Assembly: GCA_003585735.1 (NCBI GenBank)
Contig: NQOH01000001.1
Coordinates: 589,903 to 620,742 of the forward strand
Source: Gardnerella kenyensis
GTDB taxonomy: Bacteria > Actinomycetota > Actinomycetes > Actinomycetales > Bifidobacteriaceae
Direction of reading: 5' to 3'
DNA length: 30,840 nt
The translations under genes and the position numbers were made by a program. The notes beneath the pieces are model-generated. The model had not been told where the DNA came from, did not search any database, and worked only from the letters and a program-made list of their open reading frames with translations. Within the stretch, counting starts at the first letter, position 1, and the number at the start of each line of letters is the position of its first letter. Below are positions 1 to 8,243 of the stretch, in pieces.

Positions 1-147
1 TACCACACTGGTATTCGTATACTAAAGTCGCAAAACAAACTGTGGGTTGGTGTGTGGTGGAGTGCCTGGCGTGGCTTGTGCAGCAGCAATGACGCTAGCG
101 TTCTCTAGGCGATAAATACTCACCGTTCGCAGAAGCACAACTGCAAA

Positions 148-188
148 GCTACTGGAACATTTGCCGGAGATTTACCGGCGTTTGGAGC
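148..188. repeat. Dispersed hairpin element, copy 1
   Basis: A small inverted repeat (GCCGG, 7-nt loop, CCGGC) sits just after the proB stop, inside the motif ACATTTGCCGGA-6 nt-CCGGCGTTTG. Related copies occur at 3142-3180 (degenerate, adjoining the 53-bp array) and 30727-30752. It could act as a 3' hairpin for proB, but no T-run follows on the minus strand, so it is not a classical terminator. The rest of bases 1-197 holds no gene that I can support. Confidence 0.4.
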
Positions 189-197
189 TGCAGGTCA

Positions 198-1343
198 TCA
201 CACAAGCACGAGATTATCGCGATGAACCACCGGATGCGCATACTGCCGACCCAGCGACTCCTCAAGCTCGTCGCTCGTGCGCCCCATAATCTCCGGAATC
301 TCCTCCGCATCGAAAGCCACAAGCCCCTTAGCCAAGTGATTGCCCTGCTCGTCATCAATCCACACCGGATCTGTAGCTGAAAACTCGCCGCAAACACGCA
401 CAATACCAGCCGCAAGCAAGCTCGCACGCCCGCCGCGCACAGCAGCCGCAGCACCATCATCAACCACCAGCGTTCCGTGCGGATGCGACGCAAACCCAAT
501 CCAAAGTCGCCTCGAAGAATCGCGCGTATTAACCGGCGCAAACGCAGTTCCAACAACGTCTCCAGCAAGAGCCGGCCCCGCATTCCCAGCGCAAGTTAGC
601 ACGGTCGGAATTCCGGAAACTGCCGCCACATGCGCGGCTTCCAGCTTCGTCACCATACCACCGGTACCTACTCCCGAAACGCTTGCGCCAACCTTCACTT
701 CTTCCAGCGCGCGCGTCACATCCGGCACAAAACTCACGCGTTTCGCACCCGGCTCGCTCGGCGGCGCAGTATAAAGCGAATCAACGTCCGTAAGTAGCAC
801 AAGCGCTTCCGCGCGCACAATATTCGCAACCAATGCTGCAAGACGATCGTTATCGCCGAATCGAATTTCGTTGCTAGAAAGCGCGTCGTTTTCGTTTACG
901 ATTGGGATTACTCCAAGTTCCAACAAACGCATCATTGTGCGCTGCGCGTTACGGTAGCGCGACGGCGAAATAGTTACGTCCGCAGTTAGCAACATCTGCC
1001 CAACTCTGAAACCAAATTGCGCAAAAGCTGCTTCATATTGCGCCATAAGCAAGCCTTGACCAACCGAAGCCGTGGCCTGCTGAGTCGGCACATCCTTCGG
1101 ACGCTCATCGAAACCAAGAAGCCCAAAACCTGCTGCAATTGCGCCGGAAGATACGAGCACAATCCGCGCTCCTTGCATTTGCGCGTGACTAATTGCCGCC
1201 GCCAGCGCACGCAACTTTTGCACGTCCAAATGCCCGGACACGCTTGTAAGCGAGCTTGAGCCCACTTTTACAACGATTGTGCGCGCCGCACGAATTGAAC
1301 GCCGAACCCCGTCTTCGGTAAGCTCAATTGCCGGATTGCTCAT
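198..1343 (-). CDS. proB: Glutamate 5-kinase
   Basis: ProB phosphorylates L-glutamate with ATP to glutamyl-5-phosphate, the first step of proline synthesis in the cytosol. The 381-residue protein has the usual two parts. The N-terminal amino-acid-kinase domain (about residues 20-275) shows VVKVGSSSLT, the SSGAIAAG loop, the QQATASVGQG segment and the NENDALSSNEIRFGDND active-site region followed by LLTDVDSLYT. A C-terminal PUA domain begins near GTLVVDDGAAAAVRGG (about residue 290). Length and order fit the long, PUA-containing ProB form. The ATG is preceded by AAGGGG at good spacing. It lies downstream of obgE with a 73-bp spacer full of 10-bp repeats, the usual actinobacterial obgE-proB pairing, and may be cotranscribed with it. 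Proline feedback inhibition is known for the family but is not tested here. No proA is in the window. Confidence 0.96.
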   Translation of the reverse strand: MSNPAIELTEDGVRRSIRAARTIVVKVGSSSLTSVSGHLDVQKLRALAAAISHAQMQGARIVLVSSGAIAAGFGLLGFDERPKDVPTQQATASVGQGLLMAQYEAAFAQFGFRVGQMLLTADVTISPSRYRNAQRTMMRLLELGVIPIVNENDALSSNEIRFGDNDRLAALVANIVRAEALVLLTDVDSLYTAPPSEPGAKRVSFVPDVTRALEEVKVGASVSGVGTGGMVTKLEAAHVAAVSGIPTVLTCAGNAGPALAGDVVGTAFAPVNTRDSSRRLWIGFASHPHGTLVVDDGAAAAVRGGRASLLAAGIVRVCGEFSATDPVWIDDEQGNHLAKGLVAFDAEEIPEIMGRTSDELEESLGRQYAHPVVHRDNLVLV

Positions 1344-1370
1344 ATGTTTTACCCCTTGATTTTTCGCTTT

Positions 1371-1424
1371 ATTTAGCTTTATTTAGCTAGTTTTAGCTAG
1401 TTTTAGCTTGATTTATCTAGTTTT
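1371..1424. repeat. 10-bp tandem repeat in the obgE-proB spacer
   Basis: Five to six consecutive 10-bp units of the form (a/t)tttagct(a/t)g lie end to end, about 28 bases before the proB start codon and running into the obgE stop region. The period is exactly 10. It is one of several unrelated short tandem repeats in spacers of this window. Confidence 0.7.
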
Positions 1425-3099
1425 CCTGCTCTTCGCCTCGTCCGAACAAGCTATTTTCGTCATGACGATCGTCGTCCACGGAAGGATCCGCCCAGTGGCC
1501 GGACTTTCGTTCCGCCATCATTGCTTCTCGAACCGCGCTCTTAGCGTCCATCATGCTGTGATAGTCGCGGCGACGCTCGGCATTCGTTCGCCTTGCTCCG
1601 CGCGGATCGTTCGCCTCAATTCGCAAATCCTTGCCGCGCGCACCCAAGTTAGCGCCGTCCAATCCTTCCGCACCGGCCGCAATGCTTGGATCCCAATCGA
1701 AGCAAACCATGTGCTTGCCGCTACCAATGCGAATTTCGTCTCCCGGACGCGCGCCCTTCTTGCGCAACTCGTCTTCAACACCAAGCTTTGCCAAGCGATC
1801 CGCCAAGTAACCAACGGCTTCGTCGTTGTCGAAATTCGTTTGCACAACCCAACGCTCCGGCTTCGCACCAGTAACAGTGAACCAAAAATCGCCGTTCCTG
1901 TCTTCTTCGCGCTTAATCTCAAAGTCGGCGCCACTTCCGCGACCATCGTCACGACGTCTGCGCAAAGCCGGAGCCTGCTGCTCAAGCGGCTGAATAACCA
2001 CGCGCTCTTCCTCGCGCGCCGCTTCTTCGGCAGCAATCTTCTCGCGCATCTTTTCAACCAATCGCCCAAGCGCAAAACCGAGCTCTTTCAAACCTTCGTG
2101 AGACGCTGTAGAAATCTCAAATACTTCTAATCCCATCGCCTCAAATTCGCCGCGCACAAATTCAGCCAATTCCTTAGCTTCCGGCACGTCGATTTTGTTA
2201 AGCACAATAATGCGCGGACGCTCCGGAATTGGGATTGCACCTAACGGCAGCTCAAGTTTGTTAGCATACTGCGCAAGCTCGTGCTCAAGCGCATGATAGT
2301 CGCTAATTGGGTCGCGATTTGGCTCAAGCGTTGCGCAATCGATTACGTGCGCAATAATTTCCGTGCGCTCAATATGACGCAAAAACTCAAGTCCTAAGCC
2401 CTTGCCTTCGGAAGCTCCCGGAATCAAACCTGGCACGTCCGCAATTGTGTAGCGATAATTTCCGAAACTTACTACGCCGAGATTTGGCACCAAAGTAGTA
2501 AACGGATAGTCCGCAATTTTTGGTTTGGCTGCGCTAATTGAGGCGACTAAGCTTGATTTTCCTGCAGATGGGAAGCCGACTAAAGCTACGTCTGCAATAG
2601 ACTTGAGTTCCAAAATTACGTCGCGTTCTTCGCCCGGCTCGCCTAAAAGCGCGAATCCCGGTGCGCGGCGAGTTTTGTTGGCAAGTGCTGCGTTACCAAG
2701 ACCGCCCGCGCCGCCTTGAGCTACAACGAATTTGTCTCCCACTTGCTGCAAATCCGCCAAAACTTCGCCCGGACGCTTAGCGGCTCCTGCGGCACCTTTT
2801 GCTGCGAATACGACTGTTCCAACAGGCACAGGTAGCAGCAAATCGGCACCTTTTGAGCCGTCTTTAGTGTCGCCCAAGCCCATTGTGCCGCTTTCTGCGG
2901 TGCGATGAGGCATAAATCGGTAGTCAAGTAAGCTATTTGCGTTACGATCCGCTACGAAAATAACGGAACCGCCGTCACCGCCATTGCCGCCGTTTGGACC
3001 TGCCAACGGCTTGTATTTTTCGCGACGCACGCCGGCAGAACCGTTGCCGCCGTCGCCGCCCTTCACATGCACTGTTACGCGATCTACAAAATCACTCAT
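1417..3099 (-). CDS. obgE: Obg-family GTPase (ribosome assembly)
   Basis: ObgE/CgtA is an essential GTPase acting in late 50S subunit assembly and stress control. The 560 residues contain the glycine-rich Obg fold (about 1-158, with GGDGGNGSAG and GPNGGNGGDGG), the G domain (about 159-345: Walker A GFPSAGKSSL, G3 DVPGL, G4 NKID) and the OCT C-terminal domain (about 390-465, containing WVVQTNFDNDEAVGYLADRL). A further charged tail of roughly 90 residues, rich in R, D and E, extends past the OCT domain; such tails are common in actinobacterial Obg but vary in sequence. The ATG is preceded by AAGG nine bases upstream. It lies downstream of rplU-rpmA, the typical neighbourhood. The rpmA terminator and the 53-bp hairpin array separate the two, so obgE probably has its own transcript start or depends on readthrough. 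Confidence 0.97.
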   Translation of the reverse strand: MSDFVDRVTVHVKGGDGGNGSAGVRREKYKPLAGPNGGNGGDGGSVIFVADRNANSLLDYRFMPHRTAESGTMGLGDTKDGSKGADLLLPVPVGTVVFAAKGAAGAAKRPGEVLADLQQVGDKFVVAQGGAGGLGNAALANKTRRAPGFALLGEPGEERDVILELKSIADVALVGFPSAGKSSLVASISAAKPKIADYPFTTLVPNLGVVSFGNYRYTIADVPGLIPGASEGKGLGLEFLRHIERTEIIAHVIDCATLEPNRDPISDYHALEHELAQYANKLELPLGAIPIPERPRIIVLNKIDVPEAKELAEFVRGEFEAMGLEVFEISTASHEGLKELGFALGRLVEKMREKIAAEEAAREEERVVIQPLEQQAPALRRRRDDGRGSGADFEIKREEDRNGDFWFTVTGAKPERWVVQTNFDNDEAVGYLADRLAKLGVEDELRKKGARPGDEIRIGSGKHMVCFDWDPSIAAGAEGLDGANLGARGKDLRIEANDPRGARRTNAERRRDYHSMMDAKSAVREAMMAERKSGHWADPSVDDDRHDENSLFGRGEEQEN

Positions 3100-3168
3100 A
3101 CTGCTACCTTACTCGAAGCTAAACACTTAAATTCGAAGCTACGAAAACATTTGATGGAAATTTATACG

Positions 3169-3380
3169 GCGTTTGGAGCACCAAACACACTTCAACACTC
3201 CAAACGCGAGATAAATTCCCCGCATTTGGAGCACCAAACCCACAATAACGCTCCAAACGCGAGGTGAATTGCGCGCATTTGTGTACTTACACACCACCCA
3301 AGTCCACAAACACGAGACAACACGCGCGCATTTGTGTACTTACACACAACCCAAGTCCACAAACATGCGAGAACAAAAAA
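3169..3380. repeat. Four 53-bp tandem repeats, each a hairpin
   Basis: Units begin at 3169, 3222, 3275 and 3328, exactly 53 bases apart. Each starts with GC(A/G)TTTG and has the complementary CAAAC(G/A)C about 30 bases later, so each can fold into a hairpin. The inner stem differs between units yet stays paired: units 1-2 use TTTGGAG/CTCCAAA and units 3-4 use TTTGTG/CACAAA. The array fills most of the 366-base gap between obgE and rpmA and ends against the rpmA terminator. No open reading frame in it looks real. Confidence 0.8.
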
Positions 3381-3404
3381 GCCGCACCGAATTGGGTGCG
3401 GCTT
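3375..3404 (-). terminator. Rho-independent terminator of rplU-rpmA
   Basis: On the minus strand, AAGCCGCACC and GGTGCGGCTT pair around a short AAT-type loop and are followed by a run of T (plus-strand A's at 3375-3380). It lies about 60 bases after the rpmA stop, as expected for the end of the L21-L27 transcript. Confidence 0.88.
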
Positions 3405-3465
3405 AAACGTTTTATCGCCGGCTTTTTCGCCGACTTATTGTTGAAGCGCTTTAGGCTACTATGAC

Positions 3466-3717
3466 TCAGGCAGTCACAACGTCAACAACCTTGCGGTCGC
3501 GACGAATGCCGAACTTCACATTGCCGTCCACCAAAGCGTACAGCGTGTGATCCTTGCCCAAAGCCACGTTCTGGCCTGCGTGGAACTTAGTACCGCGCTG
3601 ACGAACGATAATGTTGCCAGCCACTACAGCTTCACCGCCGAACTTCTTCACACCAAGATATTGCGCTTGCGAGTCGCGACCGTTGCGCGAGCTAGACGCA
3701 CCCTTCTTATGTGCCAT
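3466..3717 (-). CDS. rpmA: 50S ribosomal protein L27
   Basis: L27 is a small basic protein of the large subunit whose N-terminus reaches toward the peptidyl transferase centre. The 83-residue product starts MAHKKGASSSRNGRDS, the usual N-terminus, with no cleavable extension of the Firmicutes type. It continues with YLGVKKFGGEAVVAGNIIVR and RQRGTKFHAGQNVALGKD, both family signatures. It lies 34 bases after rplU and shares its transcript, which ends at the hairpin at 3375-3404. Identification is secure from sequence alone. Confidence 0.98.
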   Translation of the reverse strand: MAHKKGASSSRNGRDSQAQYLGVKKFGGEAVVAGNIIVRQRGTKFHAGQNVALGKDHTLYALVDGNVKFGIRRDRKVVDVVTA

Positions 3718-3751
3718 CTCACTGTCCTTTCAGGTTTACAAACACCGTCAA

Positions 3752-4060
3752 TCAGGCGATGGCCGTGATTTTGACGAGAGTCAACTTCTGACGATGGCCC
3801 TTGCGACGAGCCACACCAGTCTTGTTCTTAAACTTCATAATGCTAATCTTTGGACCCTTGGCTTCGTCATTCAAGACTTCTGCCTTCACCGTGATCTTAG
3901 CAAGATCCTTGGCGCTCAAAGTCACCTTAGCACCGTCAACAACGAGCGCGACCGGGAATTCCACGGTATCGCCCTTCTTTGCATCGAGACGGTTCACGAG
4001 AATGGCGTCGCCAACCTCGACCTTCTCTTGATGGCCACCGGCCTTCACAATCGCGTACAT
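3752..4060 (-). CDS. rplU: 50S ribosomal protein L21
   Basis: L21 is a beta-barrel protein that binds 23S rRNA in the large subunit. The 102-residue product begins MYAIVKAGGHQEKVEVGD and ends with the basic segment FKNKTGVARRKGHRQKLTLVKI, both characteristic. The ATG follows AAGGA by seven bases. It is the first gene of rplU-rpmA. A possible promoter lies about 85-110 bases upstream, in the gap to rne. Neighbours and order (rne, rplU, rpmA, obgE, proB) are those expected in actinobacteria. Confidence 0.98.
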   Translation of the reverse strand: MYAIVKAGGHQEKVEVGDAILVNRLDAKKGDTVEFPVALVVDGAKVTLSAKDLAKITVKAEVLNDEAKGPKISIMKFKNKTGVARRKGHRQKLTLVKITAIA

Positions 4061-4141
4061 AATTCGTTCCTTAGCTCAATTGAAAGCTTACTTTTGCCTT
4101 GCGCACAGCAAAACACGCGCGGCAAGACACCGACTATCAAA

Positions 4142-4169
4142 ATTACACCCACCCATGTACTAACGTCAA
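4142..4169 (-). promoter_or_regulatory. Possible promoter of rplU-rpmA
   Basis: On the minus strand TTGACG and TGTAAT are separated by 16 bases, placing a transcript start about 75 bases before the rplU ATG. A TTGACT further upstream (near 4200) is a competing -35 candidate. This is by inspection only. Confidence 0.4.
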
Positions 4170-4234
4170 GACCTCAGCGCATGAATCGATGCAGACAATA
4201 GTCAACATTGTACTCAAGCCCTATACTTAAGTAC

Positions 4235-7200
4235 TTATTCTGCGTAATTTTCGGAAGATTCTTCGGAAGATTCTTCAGTAGATTCTTCTTTAGATTCAGT
4301 AGATTCTTCTGCAGGATCTTCAGTCGATTCAGTCGATTCAGTAGATTCAGTCGATTCTTCAGTCGATTCAGTCGATTCAGTCGATTCTTCTGCGGAATCT
4401 TTAGTAAATTCTTCAGTTATTGCAGAAAATTCTTCTGTAGAATCTGCAGATTCTATAGATTCTTCCATAAATTCGGCAGATTCTATAGATTCTTTCGCAC
4501 TTAAATCACTTTCCGCACCTAAATCACTTCCGGCACTTAAAGCACTTTCCGCACTTCCCGCAGTTTCACTAATCGCAGAAGCCGCAGCAATACGCGCCAA
4601 CTTAGCACGCACATCCGCACTCGAACCCTGCTTTACCGGCGCAGGCTGCTCCGTTGCGCTACCGTGACCATACTTATTTGTCTTAACAAACGGATCGCCA
4701 CCCTTAAGCGCATAAGGATCCGCATATTCCGAAGAAACAGTCGGCTCATCGTGCAAAATAAATCCGCGCCCCTTACACATTGGGCATTCCTCGGAAAATG
4801 CCTCAACCAAGCCCTGTCCAACGCGCTTACGCGTCATTTGCACAAGACCAAGCGAAGTCACTTCAGCAACTTGATGCTTAGTTCTATCGCGCGCCAAGCA
4901 CTCAAGCAACCTACGCAGCACCAAATCGCGGTTCGCCGGCATAACCATATCAACATAATCGATCATGACCATGCCGCCAATATCGCGCAAACGCAACTGT
5001 CGCGCAATCTCCTCGGAAGCCTCCAAATTACAGCGCGTAACCGTTTCTTCCAAAGATTTACCGCGGCCAATAAATCGGCCCGTATTCACGTCAATAGTCG
5101 TCATTGCTTCCGTGCGATCAATCACAATCGAACCGCCAGCCGGCAAATAAACCTGACGCTCCATGCCCTTACGAAGCTGGCTGTCAATTTGCCACTTATC
5201 GAACACATCCTTGCCTTCATGCTCGGCAGGATCCCAATATTCGACTTTACTGCGCAAATCTGGCGCCATCATTTCAAGATATTCGTCAATGCGCTGACGC
5301 ACTCCCTCGCCTTCAACAATAAGCTTTTGGAAGTCGTCGTTGAAAATATCGCGCACAACACGAATTGCCACATCCGGCTCGCCTTGAAGCAGCTTCGGGC
5401 GCTTTCCGTGCAAGTATTCCTGATGCTTAGCTTCAATGCGATCCCACTGCTTAACAAGCGATTCGAGATCCTTCTCAATCGCTTCCTCGCTTGCGCCTTC
5501 AGCAGCGGTACGAATAATAATGCCCATATCTTTTGGAGCAATTTTCGCCACAATTCCGCGCAAACGCGAGCGCTCGCGGTCGGAAAGCTTGCGGCTAACG
5601 CCAGTCATACCGCCGGAAGGTACCAGCACAAGGAAACGCCCGGCAAGAGTTACTTGCGAAGTCAAACGCGCACCCTTGTGGCCAATCGGATCCTTCGTAA
5701 CCTGCACAAGCACAGGGTCGCCCGACTTAAAAGCAAGCTCAATTCTTCGAGGCTGACCTTCCAAGCGCGTCGTATCCCAGTTGACTTCGCCAGCGTAAAG
5801 CACGCCGTTTCGAGCCTGGCCAATATCAACGAACGCAGCTTCCATACTTGGCAGCACGTTTTGAATTCTACCGAGATAAATATTTCCAACGGTTGCAACT
5901 TCTTGAATATCGGAAACGTAGTGCTCCACAAGAATATTGTCTTCAATAACGGAAATTTGCGTGTGGCGATCGCGCTCGCGAACAACCATCAATCGCTCAA
6001 CATTTTCGCGGCGAGCAAGAAAATCCTGCTCCATAATTAAGCTTTGACGCGCGCGCTCACGGCGATTATCGCGGCGGCGTTGGCGCTTTGCTTCAAGCCT
6101 TGTGGAGCCTTCAATATCCGTGATTTCGTCGATATATTGCTGCTTGCGTGAGCGGCGAGAAGAATCGTCGTCGTCACTTGAGTAAGCGTCAAAAGATAAG
6201 TCAGATTGTGCGTCCGATTTAGAAAGTTGGGAAGACCGAGACGATTGCTGAGATTGCTGAGATTGTTGCGATTGCTGCGATCTCGACGAATACGAATCTT
6301 CTGAAGATTTAGAGCGGCGACGACGGCGACGACGCGTGTACAGCGTTTCTTCCTCATCTTTCGCACGGAATTCGTCCGGATCAGGAATTAAATCGCGATC
6401 TTCTTGCGAAACTGCGTCAAGATTTTCGCGTCTTATGCGAGAGTCAAATTCCTCGTCAAAATCGTCATAATCGCGATTTTCTTTGCTTGATGCGTTGCGA
6501 TAGTTGCGATTATCGTAACGATCCGCGCGATCTGTATTGCGATCTGCGTTGCGATCTGCGTTGCGATCCGCACGACTATTGCGATTCGTACGATTGTTGC
6601 GATTATCGAGATTGTTGCGATCGTCGCGATTATCATCATCTCGATCATCACCGCGATCCGCGCGATCCGAAAAATCATCGCGATCCGCTCTAGAAGCGCG
6701 ACGGCGACGACGGCGACGCGTTATCATACCCTCGTCATCGTCTTCATCTTCATCAAGAATATTGCGCGACATTTCGCGGCGGCTGCCACCATTATCCGCG
6801 TCCATAATATCGCTAACATCAAGCGTTTCGTCAATGCGCGTATCGATTGGAGCGTAAACAATATCGTCGTACGCAAGATCTTCTTCAATCTGCTCAACTT
6901 CCGCAGCAGCTCTGCGCTCAACAGCATTCAACCTGCGAGAACGGCGCGAACGCTGGAGTTTACGCGGCTGCGAATCGTCATCATTTACTTCATTACGATT
7001 GTTGTTGTCGCTAAATTCGTTGTTTTCGCGATTTCTATTGCGATGGCGACGGCGAGAATCTCGCGTATTTTCGCGCTCGCTATCTTGCGAATTATCTTGC
7101 GAAAAATCTTGAGAATTGTCTTGCAAATCATCTCGCGAATCATCTCGCAAATCATCTTGCGAAAAATCACGGCTATTTCGCGTATTTTCTCGCGAACTAC

Positions 7201-7792
7201 CGCCGGAATTGCCGCGCGAGTTATTACGAGAGTTGCTTCGCGAATTGCCGCGCGAGTTAGATCGAGAATTGCTGCGCGAATTGCCTTGCGAATTGCCTTG
7301 CGAATCTTCGCGCGAATCCCTATCCCTATCTCGCGAATCCTCATCTTGAGAATCGCGCAAAACTTCATCGCGATTCACATGCGAATTTGTATGCGCAGGA
7401 ATTACCGGCTCCTGGAACAAAAGCGAAGTGATCGGACGCGCTTGAACCGTATGCGTATCAACGCCTTTAGAATGCGACTCTTCAACTTTTAATTCCATAG
7501 CCTCGCCGGCAGCTCCAGCGCCGCGAGTTACGCGACGGCCACGGCGACGACGAACGACAGTCGACGAAGAATCAGACGAAGAATCAGACGAATTTTCGTT
7601 TTTTGCGTCATTAGTAACGCTTTTATTCGTTGCTAAATTCGCATTCTTACTATCTTTATTCTTACTATCTACATTCTTGCTAGCCACATTTTTACTATCT
7701 GAATTCTTACTAGCTTCAGAAACGCCTTTAGACGCAGTTTTATTATCCTCAGCTTCAGATTCATTGAAGCTTTCTCTTATTACTCTGGGCAC
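4235..7792 (-). CDS. rne: Ribonuclease E/G with long low-complexity arms
   Basis: An endoribonuclease for mRNA decay and rRNA/tRNA processing. The frame is open from 7852 (GTG). I prefer the GTG at 7792 because TGAGGAG lies a few bases upstream, giving about 1185 residues; a start at 7852 or at the ATG at 7816 is possible. The first ~590 residues are low-complexity, with Arg/Ser/Asn/Asp repeats such as SRGNSRSNSRNNSRGN and RNADRNADRNTDR and several Arg clusters, probably RNA- or partner-binding. The core follows: an S1-like segment (about 595-690, NIYLGRIQNVLPSMEAAFVD), then the DNase-I-like catalytic part with the metal-binding aspartates in TTIDVNTG (near 897) and MIDYVDM (near 946), and the zinc-link CPMC (near 1004). 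The tail of ~140 residues is Glu/Ser/Thr repeats. The catalytic core sits in the middle, as in actinobacterial RNase E. It is upstream of rplU. Confidence 0.93.
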   Translation of the reverse strand: MPRVIRESFNESEAEDNKTASKGVSEASKNSDSKNVASKNVDSKNKDSKNANLATNKSVTNDAKNENSSDSSSDSSSTVVRRRRGRRVTRGAGAAGEAMELKVEESHSKGVDTHTVQARPITSLLFQEPVIPAHTNSHVNRDEVLRDSQDEDSRDRDRDSREDSQGNSQGNSRSNSRSNSRGNSRSNSRNNSRGNSGGSSRENTRNSRDFSQDDLRDDSRDDLQDNSQDFSQDNSQDSERENTRDSRRRHRNRNRENNEFSDNNNRNEVNDDDSQPRKLQRSRRSRRLNAVERRAAAEVEQIEEDLAYDDIVYAPIDTRIDETLDVSDIMDADNGGSRREMSRNILDEDEDDDEGMITRRRRRRRASRADRDDFSDRADRGDDRDDDNRDDRNNLDNRNNRTNRNSRADRNADRNADRNTDRADRYDNRNYRNASSKENRDYDDFDEEFDSRIRRENLDAVSQEDRDLIPDPDEFRAKDEEETLYTRRRRRRRSKSSEDSYSSRSQQSQQSQQSQQSSRSSQLSKSDAQSDLSFDAYSSDDDDSSRRSRKQQYIDEITDIEGSTRLEAKRQRRRDNRRERARQSLIMEQDFLARRENVERLMVVRERDRHTQISVIEDNILVEHYVSDIQEVATVGNIYLGRIQNVLPSMEAAFVDIGQARNGVLYAGEVNWDTTRLEGQPRRIELAFKSGDPVLVQVTKDPIGHKGARLTSQVTLAGRFLVLVPSGGMTGVSRKLSDRERSRLRGIVAKIAPKDMGIIIRTAAEGASEEAIEKDLESLVKQWDRIEAKHQEYLHGKRPKLLQGEPDVAIRVVRDIFNDDFQKLIVEGEGVRQRIDEYLEMMAPDLRSKVEYWDPAEHEGKDVFDKWQIDSQLRKGMERQVYLPAGGSIVIDRTEAMTTIDVNTGRFIGRGKSLEETVTRCNLEASEEIARQLRLRDIGGMVMIDYVDMVMPANRDLVLRRLLECLARDRTKHQVAEVTSLGLVQMTRKRVGQGLVEAFSEECPMCKGRGFILHDEPTVSSEYADPYALKGGDPFVKTNKYGHGSATEQPAPVKQGSSADVRAKLARIAAASAISETAGSAESALSAGSDLGAESDLSAKESIESAEFMEESIESADSTEEFSAITEEFTKDSAEESTESTESTEESTESTESTESTEDPAEESTESKEESTEESSEESSENYAE
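4247..4480. repeat. Ser/Thr/Glu codon repeats in the rne 3' end
   Basis: Degenerate 9- to 12-bp repeats (gattc-a/t-gt type) encode the STE-rich C-terminus of RNase E. They are coding and in frame. Length variation here would change only the length of the disordered tail, as long as it occurs in multiples of three. Confidence 0.6.
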
Positions 7793-7852
7793 TATGCTCC
7801 TCACGAGACGCTGCATCGCCTCGCATTCCCTGGCCTCAAGATTAACACGCAC

Positions 7853-8243
7853 ACAAGCGAGCTACCCCAAAGCTCTTTACAAAGTCTAGTTGCGCGACGG
7901 CGGACGCCAGCCTCGGAACACACTCACGAGGGGATCGACGCCATCGATTGCACGGCGGCTTGCAGTGCCACCGTTCTCTAGTATGCCATATCGCCGAGTC
8001 AAATACTCTGCTTCGAAAGTTACTAACCCTTAAGCTTCGAAAGTCACTGCACTTTCTGCTTATCAATCTGCCGCATTTCTGCTTCGAAAGTTACTTTCCA
8101 GCGCGCATCCGACATTTCCTACACACGCACGTAAAGTAATTGTCGCTTCCACTTCAAAAAGTTGCGTAGCGCTCCTATAGTTACAGCATAGGTTCGCACG
8201 CAATTAATTTGCGCGCGAATTTAACGAATTTAGGAGGCACGAA
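7853..8243. other. Divergent spacer rne / AEC transporter
   Basis: This 391-base region separates divergently read genes, so it should hold both promoters. Near rne, hairpins CCTCG...CGAGG (7911-7931) and ATCGA...TCGAT (7934-7948) could structure a long rne leader; RNase E leaders are self-regulated in some bacteria, which I cannot show here. A minus-strand TTGACT at 7997-8002 is a -35 candidate. Three near-identical 16-bp boxes occupy 8009-8095. For the plus-strand gene, the only clear signal is AGGAGG just before the ATG at 8244. Confidence 0.5.
8009..8095. repeat. Three GCTTCGAAAGT(T/C)ACT boxes
   Basis: Copies at 8009-8024, 8033-8048 and 8080-8095 share GCTTCGAAAGTYACT with one or two changes and contain the palindrome TTCGAA. 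They are in the divergent promoter region and could be binding sites for a regulator of either flanking gene. No protein is assigned. Confidence 0.6.

Noticed and set aside
1408..2130. Plus-strand open frame of 240 codons opposite obgE
   Set aside because: It mirrors the obgE C-terminal coding sequence; no start context and no family-like motifs.
3169..3380. CRISPR array
   Set aside because: The units are repeated over almost their whole 53 bp and vary in their stems; there is no constant repeat alternating with unique spacers, and no cas gene is nearby.
4664..6040. Long plus-strand open frame (458 codons) opposite rne
   Set aside because: It is antisense to the conserved catalytic core of RNase E; the peptide is rich in N, R and L without domain features and there is no ribosome site. 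It is a shadow of the coding frame.
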